Source: Bacillus sp. RO2
GTDB lineage: Bacteria; Bacillota; Bacilli; Bacillales; Bacillaceae_I
Length of the DNA: 64,000 bases
Reading direction: 5' to 3'
NCBI RefSeq assembly: GCF_012911845.1
Contig: NZ_JAAXCU010000053.1
Location: forward strand, 1 to 64,000
A model generated the notes under the pieces. The model worked only from the letters and a program-made list of their open reading frames with translations, was not told the origin of the DNA and did no database searches. How positions within the stretch are numbered: the stretch's first letter is position 1; every line of letters starts with the position of its first letter. The position numbers and the translations under genes are program-made. Positions 37,001-45,684 of this stretch are shown one piece after another.

Positions 37001-37708
37001 TTAAATAGTCATCTTCCAACTCGACTGAGCCAACCAACTTTCCTGCTCTTTATAATCATGCGATATTCTCCCTACAAGTCGCCAGAAGGATCGGTCGTGA
37101 TTGAGATGAATCATATGGCACATTTCGTGTACGACTACATAATCGATTACTTTCATTGGAGCCATGGCCAACTTCCAATTGAAAGTTAACTGTAATTGCG
37201 AATCACAGGTTCCCCATGTAGTCTTACTATCAGATATACGGATAGACCGTGGTTTTACTTTAAAGTTACTTTGATAGGATTTTACACTCTTCTCCACTAT
37301 CGCTTTGCATTGTTGGTAATAAAATCTCTTTAAAGCTTGTTTTATCTTTTCGTCCTCCACCTGTTTCACATATACATTTATATGTTTCTCATCAAAAAAG
37401 ACATAATCTTGTTCAATAGTACTATCTTGATAAACCTTTACAGGATAGGTGTTTCCTAAATAAAGAACCCTCTCCTCCTGACTGTATTCCTTCTCCTGCT
37501 GCCCAAGCAGTCTGTCCTTCATTTCCTTTGATTTTTCTTGAATCAGTTCCCAGTTTTCCTCCAGCAATTGAAGCACTTTTTCATCCTGTGTACCTTTAGG
37601 AGCCTGGACTTCCACATTTCCATAAACGTCCATACGAATTGCAATGGATCTTCGATTTTTGTATTTTATCTCAAAATGGATGGTTTCTCCTGAATATGTA
37701 TGTAACAT
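37001..37708 (-). CDS. YgjP/DUF45-family metallopeptidase
   Basis: A 235-residue protein of the M48-related YgjP family. The zinc motif HEMCHMIHLNH (HExxH plus a third His) sits near residues 187-197 and is preceded by the typical strand ISDSKTTWGTCDS. It has no signal peptide or membrane helix, so it acts in the cytoplasm. Relatives are often found beside restriction genes. ATG at 37708 follows AGGGTG. Confidence 0.85.
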   Translation of the reverse strand: MLHTYSGETIHFEIKYKNRRSIAIRMDVYGNVEVQAPKGTQDEKVLQLLEENWELIQEKSKEMKDRLLGQQEKEYSQEERVLYLGNTYPVKVYQDSTIEQDYVFFDEKHINVYVKQVEDEKIKQALKRFYYQQCKAIVEKSVKSYQSNFKVKPRSIRISDSKTTWGTCDSQLQLTFNWKLAMAPMKVIDYVVVHEMCHMIHLNHDRSFWRLVGRISHDYKEQESWLAQSSWKMTI

Positions 37709-37924
37709 TTTATCACCCTGCATCATTTACTTTTTCAAGTAATTATATTAAATTTTGCCTATAAAAAGTAGCAGATTAACTTCTTACTCCAAAATCCTAA
37801 TCCCAGAAGGAAGCCCGTCTGTCACGTCCAAGAAGTAGAAGGAAGGTTCTCTTACTTCATGCTGAGATCTATGACCTTACCGCTAATCTCTAGCAGCCAT
37901 ATTTAACCGTGTTATTTCAAACGT

Positions 37925-38535
37925 TATTAGACCCATAGATGGCCCAAGCCTGAAAGTCCAGTACAAACATATAACCATTCCAAACCATGCCATTTATGGG
38001 ATCCACCCCCACTGACAAGCTTCTTCAACTTCCCCTTAGCATCATAAATTTCATATAAATAATCAGGATCCCCAAAGGATAGATCAATTTGCATTATTTC
38101 TTTTACTAACTACTTCAACCTTGTAATTGTCCTTGTACTTTACCTCATACTGATACGCTTGGTTAAATGAATCCGATCCGAACAACAAACGTGGTTCGTT
38201 GTTAACAAAATAATAAAAATAAGAGTTTGTCGTTCCTCCGCTTCCGCCTGTCGGGATAGTGATTAAAATAATTGATCCCATCTCCCGTAAAATCCTCAAA
38301 AAACAGAATCGGATCATACCACATATTTACCTTCAGAGGAATACTAAACGAGACACCAGTGGCTCCATCCTGGATTCCAAGCACCATGTTCTGTATGATG
38401 TAACCCTCTGGTTCCCTGTAACCTGTCACATACACACTATCAGGGATCAGGTCACCATTTACATCGCTAGTTGCCGATGCAACAACTCCATTAATTCTCC
38501 AGTTGGAATTGAAATAAACCTATTCATATTAGCCT
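37925..38535 (-). pseudogene. VCBS/FG-GAP repeat protein remnant with several frameshifts
   Basis: Reading the minus strand from 38535, fragments of one protein appear in different frames: a beta-propeller-like repeat with DVNGDLIPDSVYVTG, then LFFEDFTGDGIN, then after a shift near 38270 SIPTGGSGGTTNSYFYYF-like text. After a stop near 38085 come IDLSFGDPDYLYEIYDA and, after another shift in a G run near 38005, VLDFQAWAIYGSN. At least three shifts or stops are needed, so it is a dead gene. The intact family is common in Bacillus as a VCBS-repeat protein. Confidence 0.75.
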
Positions 38536-38611
38536 CGCCTGCACACATTTGATTGTTACATCTAACCTACGCTCTGCGCTGTACACATGTTCAGCCCACA
38601 ACATTCAAACA

Positions 38612-38642
38612 GGCACTTTACTGCTCTATAGGTTATAGGCTA
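38612..38642 (+). promoter_or_regulatory. Putative sigma-K-type promoter, copy 2
   Basis: GGCAC (38612-38616), 17 bp, TATAGGCTA (38634-38642), matching the boxes before the intact paralogue at 34520. Confidence 0.45.
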
Positions 38643-38662
38643 GAGGGAGAGGAGTGTCAGCT

Positions 38663-38894
38663 ATGCCTTATGCCTTGATAACAGAAATTACTGTACTTAA
38701 TGAATCTGCCTATTGGGGTTTCTTTTGTAGATGAGACAGAGACTTCCGGGGTTTTATGTGGGACCTTTAATCGGAAGCTTCTGGTGTTGGAATACTTGTA
38801 TCATGGTCAATTTGCGTTGAAACAATATGATGTGATTAGGATACAGGATATTCATGGGTATCCGACTTGTTCGGGTCAACGATTTTGTGCATAA
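38663..38894 (+). pseudogene. Degenerate duplicate of the small gene at 34520
   Basis: The 3' two-thirds encode PIGVSFVDETETSGVLCG ... CSGQRFCA, clearly paralogous to the intact gene. The start is broken by a tandem duplication of ATGCCTT and further indels, putting the original ATG (38663) out of frame. The upstream region including the ribosome binding site GGAGTGTCAGCT is also duplicated. Confidence 0.75.
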
Positions 38895-38941
38895 AGAAGT
38901 TTTTACATGGATTCTTACTTTAAAGTTCTGTTATAAACAAA

Positions 38942-38984
38942 GAGGCTTCCAGCAGTTAGCTAACGGAAGCCTCTTAAAATTTAC
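38942..38984 (+). terminator. Terminator after the degenerate small gene
   Basis: Arms AAAGAGGCTTCC and GGAAGCCTCTT with a loop that is itself AGTTAGCTAAC. Confidence 0.75.
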
Positions 38985-39054
38985 ATTATGTTTGAATTAC
39001 AATCAAATATTCTCTAATAGCAAAGGGGGAGGCCCTTCCCTATTTAAAAAAATG

Positions 39055-40101
39055 TTAAATGTAATTACGACTTTTCCAGTCACTTTTCTCGTAATCTGAC
39101 ATTCTATCTTTATACCCCATATAATTGGCTATAGATAGAACAACAAGAATTATACAAGTAAAAACTTGAGTCACATGCAGGACTTTCCCAAAAGTTGTAA
39201 AGTCGGATGAATCAAAGGAAAAGTTAAAAGCTGAAACGGAGAAGCTATATAAAATATAATCTATAAACTTTTGGTCAACTTCAGGTGGAGGACATAAGAT
39301 ACTAAATCCAAGATAGTAAATGAGTGAAAAAAGTAACGTGATTTCTAAATAACTATGAACTGCGAGAGATATTCGATTACCTCTTTTTAAAGTAGATAAT
39401 TTCTCCCCTATGTTTAAATCTCTTGTCATTCTTGTAGAAACTACATCATTATAAAATGCATAGCATATTTCAAATGCTCTAGAAAAAGTATGTAAAATAA
39501 CAAATGTAAAAAAAATTTGGCTAATAATGTCTTCGTTGTAAGTTTTTACGCCCTCTAAAATTACAAAAATAACCAAAACACTTGCAAATATAATGTTTGC
39601 CCAATTACTCATTATAATAAACAATTTCCTTCTTTTTTTCATTTGATATTCTAAATAGGCAATGGTACTACAAACAAACTTTTTATACCTTCCATTTGTT
39701 GCTACTTCTTTATTGATAATAACAATTCTTCTCTTTAATGGTTCCTCTAATATTTCTTTAAAAATTTTCGCGAAAATATAATCTGGTGATATAAAAAATA
39801 ATAATAAATTTTTAAACCTTAAACTATTCTTCCTAAAGCAAAAATTAAATATTTCCTTTTTGTTAAATATAACATCCAAGTTACGGAATCTAATAAGCGT
39901 TCGATAATAAACCATATAATGTATAAAGAACGCCCAAATTATTACTAGTACAAAGCCTAATGTCCAGTACAATATATTAATTTGTAATATACTATACGAT
40001 TTTAAAATGTTAGCATCTCTCAATATTACAATAGGCAGCAACAATAACATAAAGATTTTCAAATTAAATAAAGGTAACTTCTTCTGTGATATTTTCATCA
40101 T
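39055..40101 (-). CDS. Multi-pass membrane protein with channel-like C-terminus
   Basis: A 348-residue, very hydrophobic protein with about six membrane segments. The first two are N-terminal, a basic cytoplasmic stretch of about 100 residues follows, and then two central helices. The C-terminal pair encloses a short polar segment SFDSSDFTTFGKVLHVTQVF. That last part resembles the helix-pore loop-helix of two-TM ion channels, although the selectivity motif GYG is absent. ATG at 40101 has GAGG six bases upstream. It lies downstream of the caspase-like gene on the same strand, 185 bp apart. Very AT-rich compared with the backbone. Confidence 0.7.
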   Translation of the reverse strand: MMKISQKKLPLFNLKIFMLLLLPIVILRDANILKSYSILQINILYWTLGFVLVIIWAFFIHYMVYYRTLIRFRNLDVIFNKKEIFNFCFRKNSLRFKNLLLFFISPDYIFAKIFKEILEEPLKRRIVIINKEVATNGRYKKFVCSTIAYLEYQMKKRRKLFIIMSNWANIIFASVLVIFVILEGVKTYNEDIISQIFFTFVILHTFSRAFEICYAFYNDVVSTRMTRDLNIGEKLSTLKRGNRISLAVHSYLEITLLFSLIYYLGFSILCPPPEVDQKFIDYILYSFSVSAFNFSFDSSDFTTFGKVLHVTQVFTCIILVVLSIANYMGYKDRMSDYEKSDWKSRNYI

Positions 40102-40285
40102 TAAAATCCTCACATAACGTTTGTAAAATTTTATATTTAATATAGTTAAGTCTTTTTCAACTTTTCACCTCTTCTATCCCTTTAAACAACTTCATAAGGA
40201 GAGAGGGACGGTTTTCCTGCAGTTTCCGAATTTCAAAAGAAGTGTCAAAAACCGACCTCTGCATTTCAAAAAAATTTACCACAAT

Positions 40286-41722
40286 TTAAATTGGAATATT
40301 TATGGTTTCATTAACATCTATCTTCTTAGGATCGACATTAGAATAATATTTTGGACGAAATCCTATAAGCTGAATTTTAGTAATTACCCCGTTATCCAAC
40401 GTAAGTGAAAGAGTTTCTATTTTTTCAATTGCACCAGTTAGTATAAGAGATCCCACAATCATAACTCGTATTTTCTCAGGTGTGTATCTTTGACTTGCTA
40501 AGTACGAAATAATATTTGGTATTACTTGTATTTTTGCATTTATAGGCTTACTAATCATTGATTCAACTAAGGAATCTCCATAGCCGGACGGTATAACTTT
40601 TTCACCAAACAGAATGCGTCTAATACGCAACATTGCTATCTCGTCAGGAGTAAGTGTTTTACCCATCCCACCACCAACTGACATTTCAGAAAAGATTGAG
40701 TTAATGCTTTCTCCTGTACCTTTTAGGTTTACAACAATGATTGTCCCTTCTCGTGTAGATTTAATGTCAATATTTTCAATAGATACTATATCCGCCTCAT
40801 CTCTTATAGCAAATGGATATCTATCTCTCATGCTCTTTAAAGCTTGTTCTATTTTAGAATCAGGATTAATAAGTGTTATTTGATATTCGACCTTGTTTTT
40901 TATATGAAACTCATCATAGTCGGCTATTATTGGACCAAGCCAAAAACTAAGTCCAGATGAACTTACTTGTTCTTCTATAGAATTTGTTGTTACTTTTACT
41001 GAAGTCGATTCGCTCCTATTTATTACTCTTTTTATTAACATTGGCTCTCCGTTCAGAGTACTTTTTATTACAGGACTCTGATTTGGAAATTCCTCCTTTA
41101 ACCTTTTGCTTACAAAAGAATATAAATTATAAACATCTATATCACCATTTCTATCAGCTGCTTCTCCCTCTAACCCACGAATTAAATAGTCAGTAAAAGC
41201 TCCGTGACCTCCCCTATCCCAAGCATATTGACTCTCTGTACAAGCTGCAATAAGTACCTTGCCTGCCCCTTTAACTTCTAAGCCACGGTGCATATCCTGT
41301 TGAATGTTTCGTGTAATCGCTCCACTATGGCATGTATCAAAAAAAGATAAAACTGTGCTAGCCGTAGTCTTCTCAATCATATCTCTTACTTCGGACATTT
41401 TTATCATTGATTTATTTGGAGAACAAATATCTCCATCAAACGGAACAAAATAACCCTCATTATTTATAAATGCACCATGTCCTGCCCAAAATAGAAATAG
41501 TACATCCGTATCAATTGCGCTTTCAAAAAAAGAATTTAAAGCAGACAGTAAAATATTCCCTCTTGAGATAGTTCCTTTAAAAACTTGGACATCCTGTTCC
41601 TTAAAAAAAGAAGGAGACTCCACTAAAAGGCGCTTTATTTCTAAAGCATCATTCACTGTATTAGGAAGAGCATTTGCACTGTTATACTGATCTACAGCTA
41701 TAATCAAAGCTTTATACCTCAT
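40286..41722 (-). CDS. Caspase-fold (C14/metacaspase) peptidase with unknown C-terminal domain
   Basis: A 478-residue protein. Residues 1-230 are a caspase-like domain: start MRYKALIIAVDQY, catalytic His82 in FWAGHGA, catalytic Cys131 in FFDTCHSGA, and the later strand VLIAACTESQYAWD. Residues 245-478 form a second domain of mostly beta strands that I do not recognise. No membrane segment. Start at 41722 has GGTGG upstream. Bacterial caspase-like proteases occur as triggers or effectors in abortive-infection systems; a neighbouring membrane protein would fit, but no sensor gene is evident. Confidence 0.85.
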   Translation of the reverse strand: MRYKALIIAVDQYNSANALPNTVNDALEIKRLLVESPSFFKEQDVQVFKGTISRGNILLSALNSFFESAIDTDVLFLFWAGHGAFINNEGYFVPFDGDICSPNKSMIKMSEVRDMIEKTTASTVLSFFDTCHSGAITRNIQQDMHRGLEVKGAGKVLIAACTESQYAWDRGGHGAFTDYLIRGLEGEAADRNGDIDVYNLYSFVSKRLKEEFPNQSPVIKSTLNGEPMLIKRVINRSESTSVKVTTNSIEEQVSSSGLSFWLGPIIADYDEFHIKNKVEYQITLINPDSKIEQALKSMRDRYPFAIRDEADIVSIENIDIKSTREGTIIVVNLKGTGESINSIFSEMSVGGGMGKTLTPDEIAMLRIRRILFGEKVIPSGYGDSLVESMISKPINAKIQVIPNIISYLASQRYTPEKIRVMIVGSLILTGAIEKIETLSLTLDNGVITKIQLIGFRPKYYSNVDPKKIDVNETINIPI

Positions 41723-41744
41723 TTTATTACCACCCACCTAACCT

Positions 41745-42195
41745 CTATGTACGAAAGAATATTTTAGATAAAAATATTTATTGAAATTTCACAACCCAAG
41801 TAAAAAGATAACAATTCTAAAATTATTTTCAGTGTTTCCTATACTACGAGGGAAAAGATTATTCCTATTTAATAAGCACTTCATTCGATGCTAGCTACTA
41901 AGTTCGAATGTATCTCTATGAATTTCGCTTCAGCTACTGCGTGTTTAATAGATTTGACAATCCTTTCATGAACAAAATTTTGTACTATCTTATTAGCAAA
42001 GTATAACTAGATACTTTTCAATATGATTATGTAAACCTTTTGCATAAAAACATACAACTTCTTCTGTATTAAACATTTTATTTAGTAATCTTGTTGATTT
42101 ATTTTTTAAACCAATTCCTCCTTAATTCGATTATATATTCCACAACTTTACAGGAAATTCCTTTATTTTATCGAATTATGTATTATAAAGGAGGC
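41745..42195. other. AT-rich gap without a recognisable gene
   Basis: About 450 bp between divergent genes. It must hold the promoter of the caspase-like gene; no clear repeats, RNA or start signals except the GGAGG before 42204. Confidence 0.45.
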
Positions 42196-42203
42196 TAAAA
42201 ACT

Positions 42204-42398
42204 ATGAATTTCACTTATAAACAACTTTATGATTGGTTAATTGAATATCCACAAGGAAAGAGCTTTGCACATACCCTCTCAACGGTAATTGAGCCGGGAA
42301 TAGAACTTGGGTCATTGATTCAAGTTGATGATTTAATTGACGGTACCATACAGGTTAATCTCTTAGTTTTTAATAAAGACTTTATAATTAGAGCTTAG
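42204..42398 (+). CDS. 64-residue protein, unknown function
   Basis: Preceded by AAAGGAGG at nine bases from the ATG. The peptide MNFTYKQLYDWLIEYPQGKS ... VNLLVFNKDFIIRA is soluble and compact, with a helix followed by strands. No family recognised. It stands alone between the caspase-like and nuclease genes, on the opposite strand. Confidence 0.55.
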   Translation: MNFTYKQLYDWLIEYPQGKSFAHTLSTVIEPGIELGSLIQVDDLIDGTIQVNLLVFNKDFIIRA

Positions 42399-42399
42399 T

Positions 42400-42845
42400 A
42401 TCTAAATAATAGCAATGACCTAACAAAAAATAATGTGAAAACTTTAACTTACTCACAACGTCATATCAAAAGAGATTAATTTAACTGATACTTTATCAAC
42501 TTTTTCTGGTATTCAATTTTCTAGCTATAATTATTTATTCATTTTCCAAAATGGTAGGGAACTTAAGATATCGTAGAAAGATTTTCGACAACAGCAAGAT
42601 ACACTTGATCAAACTATCGCAATATTATTGGGTCTATAAAATAGATCAGGGGACGGTTCGAGCGTTTCCTTACGACATCAGGGGCTTAGATTAAGCTTTT
42701 TTATTAATATGATTATATCTATTCGGATAAATATGGTCTCTTCAACTGAACGTTTTGAGACATATACTCTATAACCTCTGACAGACATCAAATCGTCTTA
42801 AAAACTCCAAATAACCATCCCTCTATTCTATTATTACTCCCAGAA
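42400..42845. other. AT-rich gap without a recognisable gene
   Basis: About 445 bp. One GGGACGGTTC repeat fragment at 42652-42662; nothing else seen. Confidence 0.45.
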
Positions 42846-42847
42846 TA

Positions 42848-44887
42848 TTAGAGAATTTTATTGTTGGCGCATGATTTATAATAAAATTGAAACTTTTGAG
42901 CAGCATCACTGGATGAGCCTAAAGCATAATATTCTTCTTTTTCTTTGCCTACACAACCAATTAAAGGTGAAGAAAGGAGTTCTAACATCAACTTTATTTC
43001 ATCTATATCTGGCGATAGATTGAATCGTTCATCCTTTTTTAACATAAAGTAAATTTCGCGCGCTCTTATCATTCCTTTTGTATAAGGGTCATTACTTTGT
43101 TCAGACAAACAATCTATAATTGATTGCATTAAAAGACCTTCTCTTTCAATTCTGTGAACATCCTCATCGAGCACTTGTATATTTACCAAACCATTTTGAT
43201 TAAATACTTTTTTATATGCTTCAGCATTTAAAGGTACTTTAGTATGCAAACTAATCATTCGAGTTAGTGAGTTTACATCAATCAAAAGAACGTTGTGTTC
43301 TTCTGCCCTCTTGATCAAACGAGACTTTTCACCAAAACTTATACCAACAATTGCAGCAAAATCTGCTTTGTGCTTCTTTTTGTGTTCATTTATTGTAATA
43401 AAGTCAACTGAAGACTCTGAGACTTCGTTGTAATGCGTTGATTTTGCATCAACTGATACAGAATAAGTAAATTTAGGCGCAGTAGGTGCATGAAGGAGTA
43501 CATCTGTTTTTCCGACTCCACCTATGTGCTCAGCTCTAAATCCTAATAAGCTAAATCCAAGCCTTAAGGCTTCTTCAAAACGATTTGAATTTGTAGAATC
43601 TTGAGAAGCATCTTTTATTTCGTATAGAATTTTATTCAAAGAACTGGAAATATCATTTTTTATTATAGGGTTTTCAACTTGTTTATTTTGATTTGTATTC
43701 AATGAAAGACAATCTTTAATTTTCTCATAAAAGTTTTTTCCACGTTTAGTTATGCCGTAGGTATCAGGACCCGTTTCTCTAATTAGTTTTGCATTCTTTA
43801 GTATATGTATCCTCTTGTGAATTTCTGAAGTATCCTTATAGGTAAAACCATAGGAATTTCTCGCAATATCTTGTAACTCTCTTACTCTAATTTTTTCATC
43901 ACCCATTTCCGCCAGTATTTCAAATACAAATTTATATTTACTATGAATACAGCAAGCAAAGTCCATTTCCAAATTTTTAATTGATAGCCTTTTAGCTATA
44001 TCAGTTATTTGATAATCCGTTTTGGAGATTTGCTCAATGAACCCAAGATTTTTTAATGGCGTTATAAAACTTCTAATTGAACTGACTTTTAAACCGTATT
44101 TTCCATTTGAATATTTGATAAGATCTTGTATTGTGGTTGGTTTATCCATTAGTGCTATATATTCCATAAGCGTTTGATGCATAGAATTTACACTACCGGG
44201 AAAGTAACCAATTCCATCTTTTCTTTCATTATTATTACTTGTTTTACATAAATCCATAGCCCAGTCTGACAATTGAATTTCCGTCTCATCTAGAGTTTGA
44301 TCTAACCCCCTTTTTATACTCAAATGGTCAACATAGCCCACTTGATTTAAGAATTTTTGCCCAAAATCAGTAATTAAATAACTGTAACTAAAATCTTCAT
44401 ATTCAATAAGACCTAAATCCTTCAACCAATTTAATCTTGCTAGTGTCTCTTGTTTTGTTTTCCAAGGAATGCCGTAATCTTCTACAGCTGTTTTCAATAT
44501 TTGTTGCACCTGACATTTTTCTTTCGAAAGAATGTGTAGGATCTCCGAGAAAAATTTAACCTTAGCACTAAGAATTGCGGCCAAAAATGAAGAATCTTCT
44601 ACTTCTAACCACTTTAAAGCTTCATTTGAAATTACCCAATCTGTTTTGGAGCTACCGCTAACAATATTTAATGGCCGTAATCTTATACACATTTCATCTA
44701 AACTTTCCTTGCGATTACTACCCTCAATTTTTATGATAGATTCGGATGGTTTCTGTTCTTTTAAAGCGATTAATATAGCTCTTAGGGTGGTAGGGTAACC
44801 TTTACCTCTTGGGATATTAGGCATTGCCAATACCTTTGATTCCCATTCTAAAGATTTTGGATAGTTTCTATTATTAGTAATATACAT
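42848..44887 (-). CDS. Winged-helix-repeat protein with PD-(D/E)XK nuclease domain
   Basis: A 679-residue protein. Residues 1-390 contain about four winged-helix-like blocks, each with a recognition-type helix and an ending such as LIEYEDFSYSYLITDFGQKF or GFIEQISKTDYQITDIAKR. Residues 430-560 form a restriction-type nuclease core: FEEALRLGFSLLGF helix, then GGVGKTDVLL (Asp462), then SVSVDAKST (Asp480, Lys482). A helical tail follows. It looks like a stand-alone Mrr-like or type II restriction enzyme, but no methyltransferase is adjacent. It begins directly after the stop of the small frame at 44888 (TGAATG), with no close ribosome binding site, which suggests coupled translation. Confidence 0.75.
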   Translation of the reverse strand: MYITNNRNYPKSLEWESKVLAMPNIPRGKGYPTTLRAILIALKEQKPSESIIKIEGSNRKESLDEMCIRLRPLNIVSGSSKTDWVISNEALKWLEVEDSSFLAAILSAKVKFFSEILHILSKEKCQVQQILKTAVEDYGIPWKTKQETLARLNWLKDLGLIEYEDFSYSYLITDFGQKFLNQVGYVDHLSIKRGLDQTLDETEIQLSDWAMDLCKTSNNNERKDGIGYFPGSVNSMHQTLMEYIALMDKPTTIQDLIKYSNGKYGLKVSSIRSFITPLKNLGFIEQISKTDYQITDIAKRLSIKNLEMDFACCIHSKYKFVFEILAEMGDEKIRVRELQDIARNSYGFTYKDTSEIHKRIHILKNAKLIRETGPDTYGITKRGKNFYEKIKDCLSLNTNQNKQVENPIIKNDISSSLNKILYEIKDASQDSTNSNRFEEALRLGFSLLGFRAEHIGGVGKTDVLLHAPTAPKFTYSVSVDAKSTHYNEVSESSVDFITINEHKKKHKADFAAIVGISFGEKSRLIKRAEEHNVLLIDVNSLTRMISLHTKVPLNAEAYKKVFNQNGLVNIQVLDEDVHRIEREGLLMQSIIDCLSEQSNDPYTKGMIRAREIYFMLKKDERFNLSPDIDEIKLMLELLSSPLIGCVGKEKEEYYALGSSSDAAQKFQFYYKSCANNKIL

Positions 44888-45100
44888 TCAAAATTCACTG
44901 CTCCTTATTCTAATTTTTAGAATATTTAATTTAATATCAATAAATTTAACATCTTTGTCAATAGGGTATTTATAAAAATTGAAACTGTTTTGGATATTAT
45001 ATAAATGATTGTTGTCAGTGAATCTATACTCTTTGGAACTATATGAAAATACAAATACATAGAATTCTGTTTCCGTTTCCTTTTTTTCTATTATCAACAC
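44888..45100 (-). CDS. Possible 70-residue protein coupled to the nuclease gene
   Basis: A short frame with a GTG start and weak initiation signal. The text is rich in Phe, Tyr and Asn, and its stop codon touches the nuclease ATG. It could be a small partner, or the remnant of a longer gene cut off when this region was assembled next to the groEL terminator copy at 45123. Confidence 0.35.
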   Translation of the reverse strand: MLIIEKKETETEFYVFVFSYSSKEYRFTDNNHLYNIQNSFNFYKYPIDKDVKFIDIKLNILKIRIRSSEF

Positions 45101-45122
45101 CCAAACTCAGTTTTAACAACAT

Positions 45123-45165
45123 AAAAGACTACCTTCTTAAAATAGGAAGTAGTCTTTTATTAGAT
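45123..45165 (-). terminator. Second copy of the groEL-type terminator
   Basis: Arms AAAAGACTACCTTC and GAAGTAGTCTTTT. It matches the terminator after the intact groEL (48332-48372), and stands at the same place relative to the groEL fragment at 45246-45657. Confidence 0.8.
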
Positions 45166-45245
45166 ATATATTCATCTAGAAGAGTTTTTGAAGAAAATGT
45201 AGAAATTGATTGAACTATTTTTCAGATGCTTGGCTCACAAGCCTT

Positions 45246-45657
45246 ACATCATACCGCCCATGTCAGGCATGCCGCCGCCAGCGTTTTCTTCTGGGATGTC
45301 TGCTACTGCTGCTTCAGTAGTTAGGAACATCGCAGATACGCTTGCTGCGTTTTGAAGTGCATAGCGAGTTACTTTAGTAGGATCACGATACCAACTTCAA
45401 GCATGTTTACCTACTCGCCAGTTGCTGCGTTGAATCCGATTCCGATTTCTTCTTTCTTTAGACGATCTACGATTAAAGATCCTTCTAGACCAGCGTTGTG
45501 CGTGATTTGGCGGCGTACAGGCTCTTCCATTGAGCAAAGAACGATGTTGACGCCGGTTACTTCATCGCCTTCTGCTTGGATTTCTGCTACTTTGTTGTAG
45601 ATGTTTACAAATGCTGTACCACCACCGGCTACGATTCCTCCTTCAACAGCATTATTG
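45246..45657 (-). pseudogene. Decayed duplicate of the groEL 3' end
   Basis: About 410 bp matches the last 420 bp of groEL (48420-48843) at roughly 90 percent by eye. It has a one-base deletion near 45385, a three-base insertion near 45508 and several substitutions. Its tail encodes a shorter Gly-Met ending ([11 protein letters not shown]) than the intact gene. The match stops abruptly at 45657, 28 bases before the stop of the adjacent nuclease gene. Confidence 0.9.
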
Positions 45658-45684
45658 GAAGCAAGGTGATGATTGTAGTAATTT

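Noticed and set aside
39055-40101. Bacterial gasdermin partner of the caspase-like protease
   Set aside because: Gasdermins are soluble until cleaved, while this protein has about six membrane helices throughout.
40286-41722. Membrane-anchored or secreted metacaspase
   Set aside because: No signal peptide or membrane helix is visible; the protein should be cytoplasmic.
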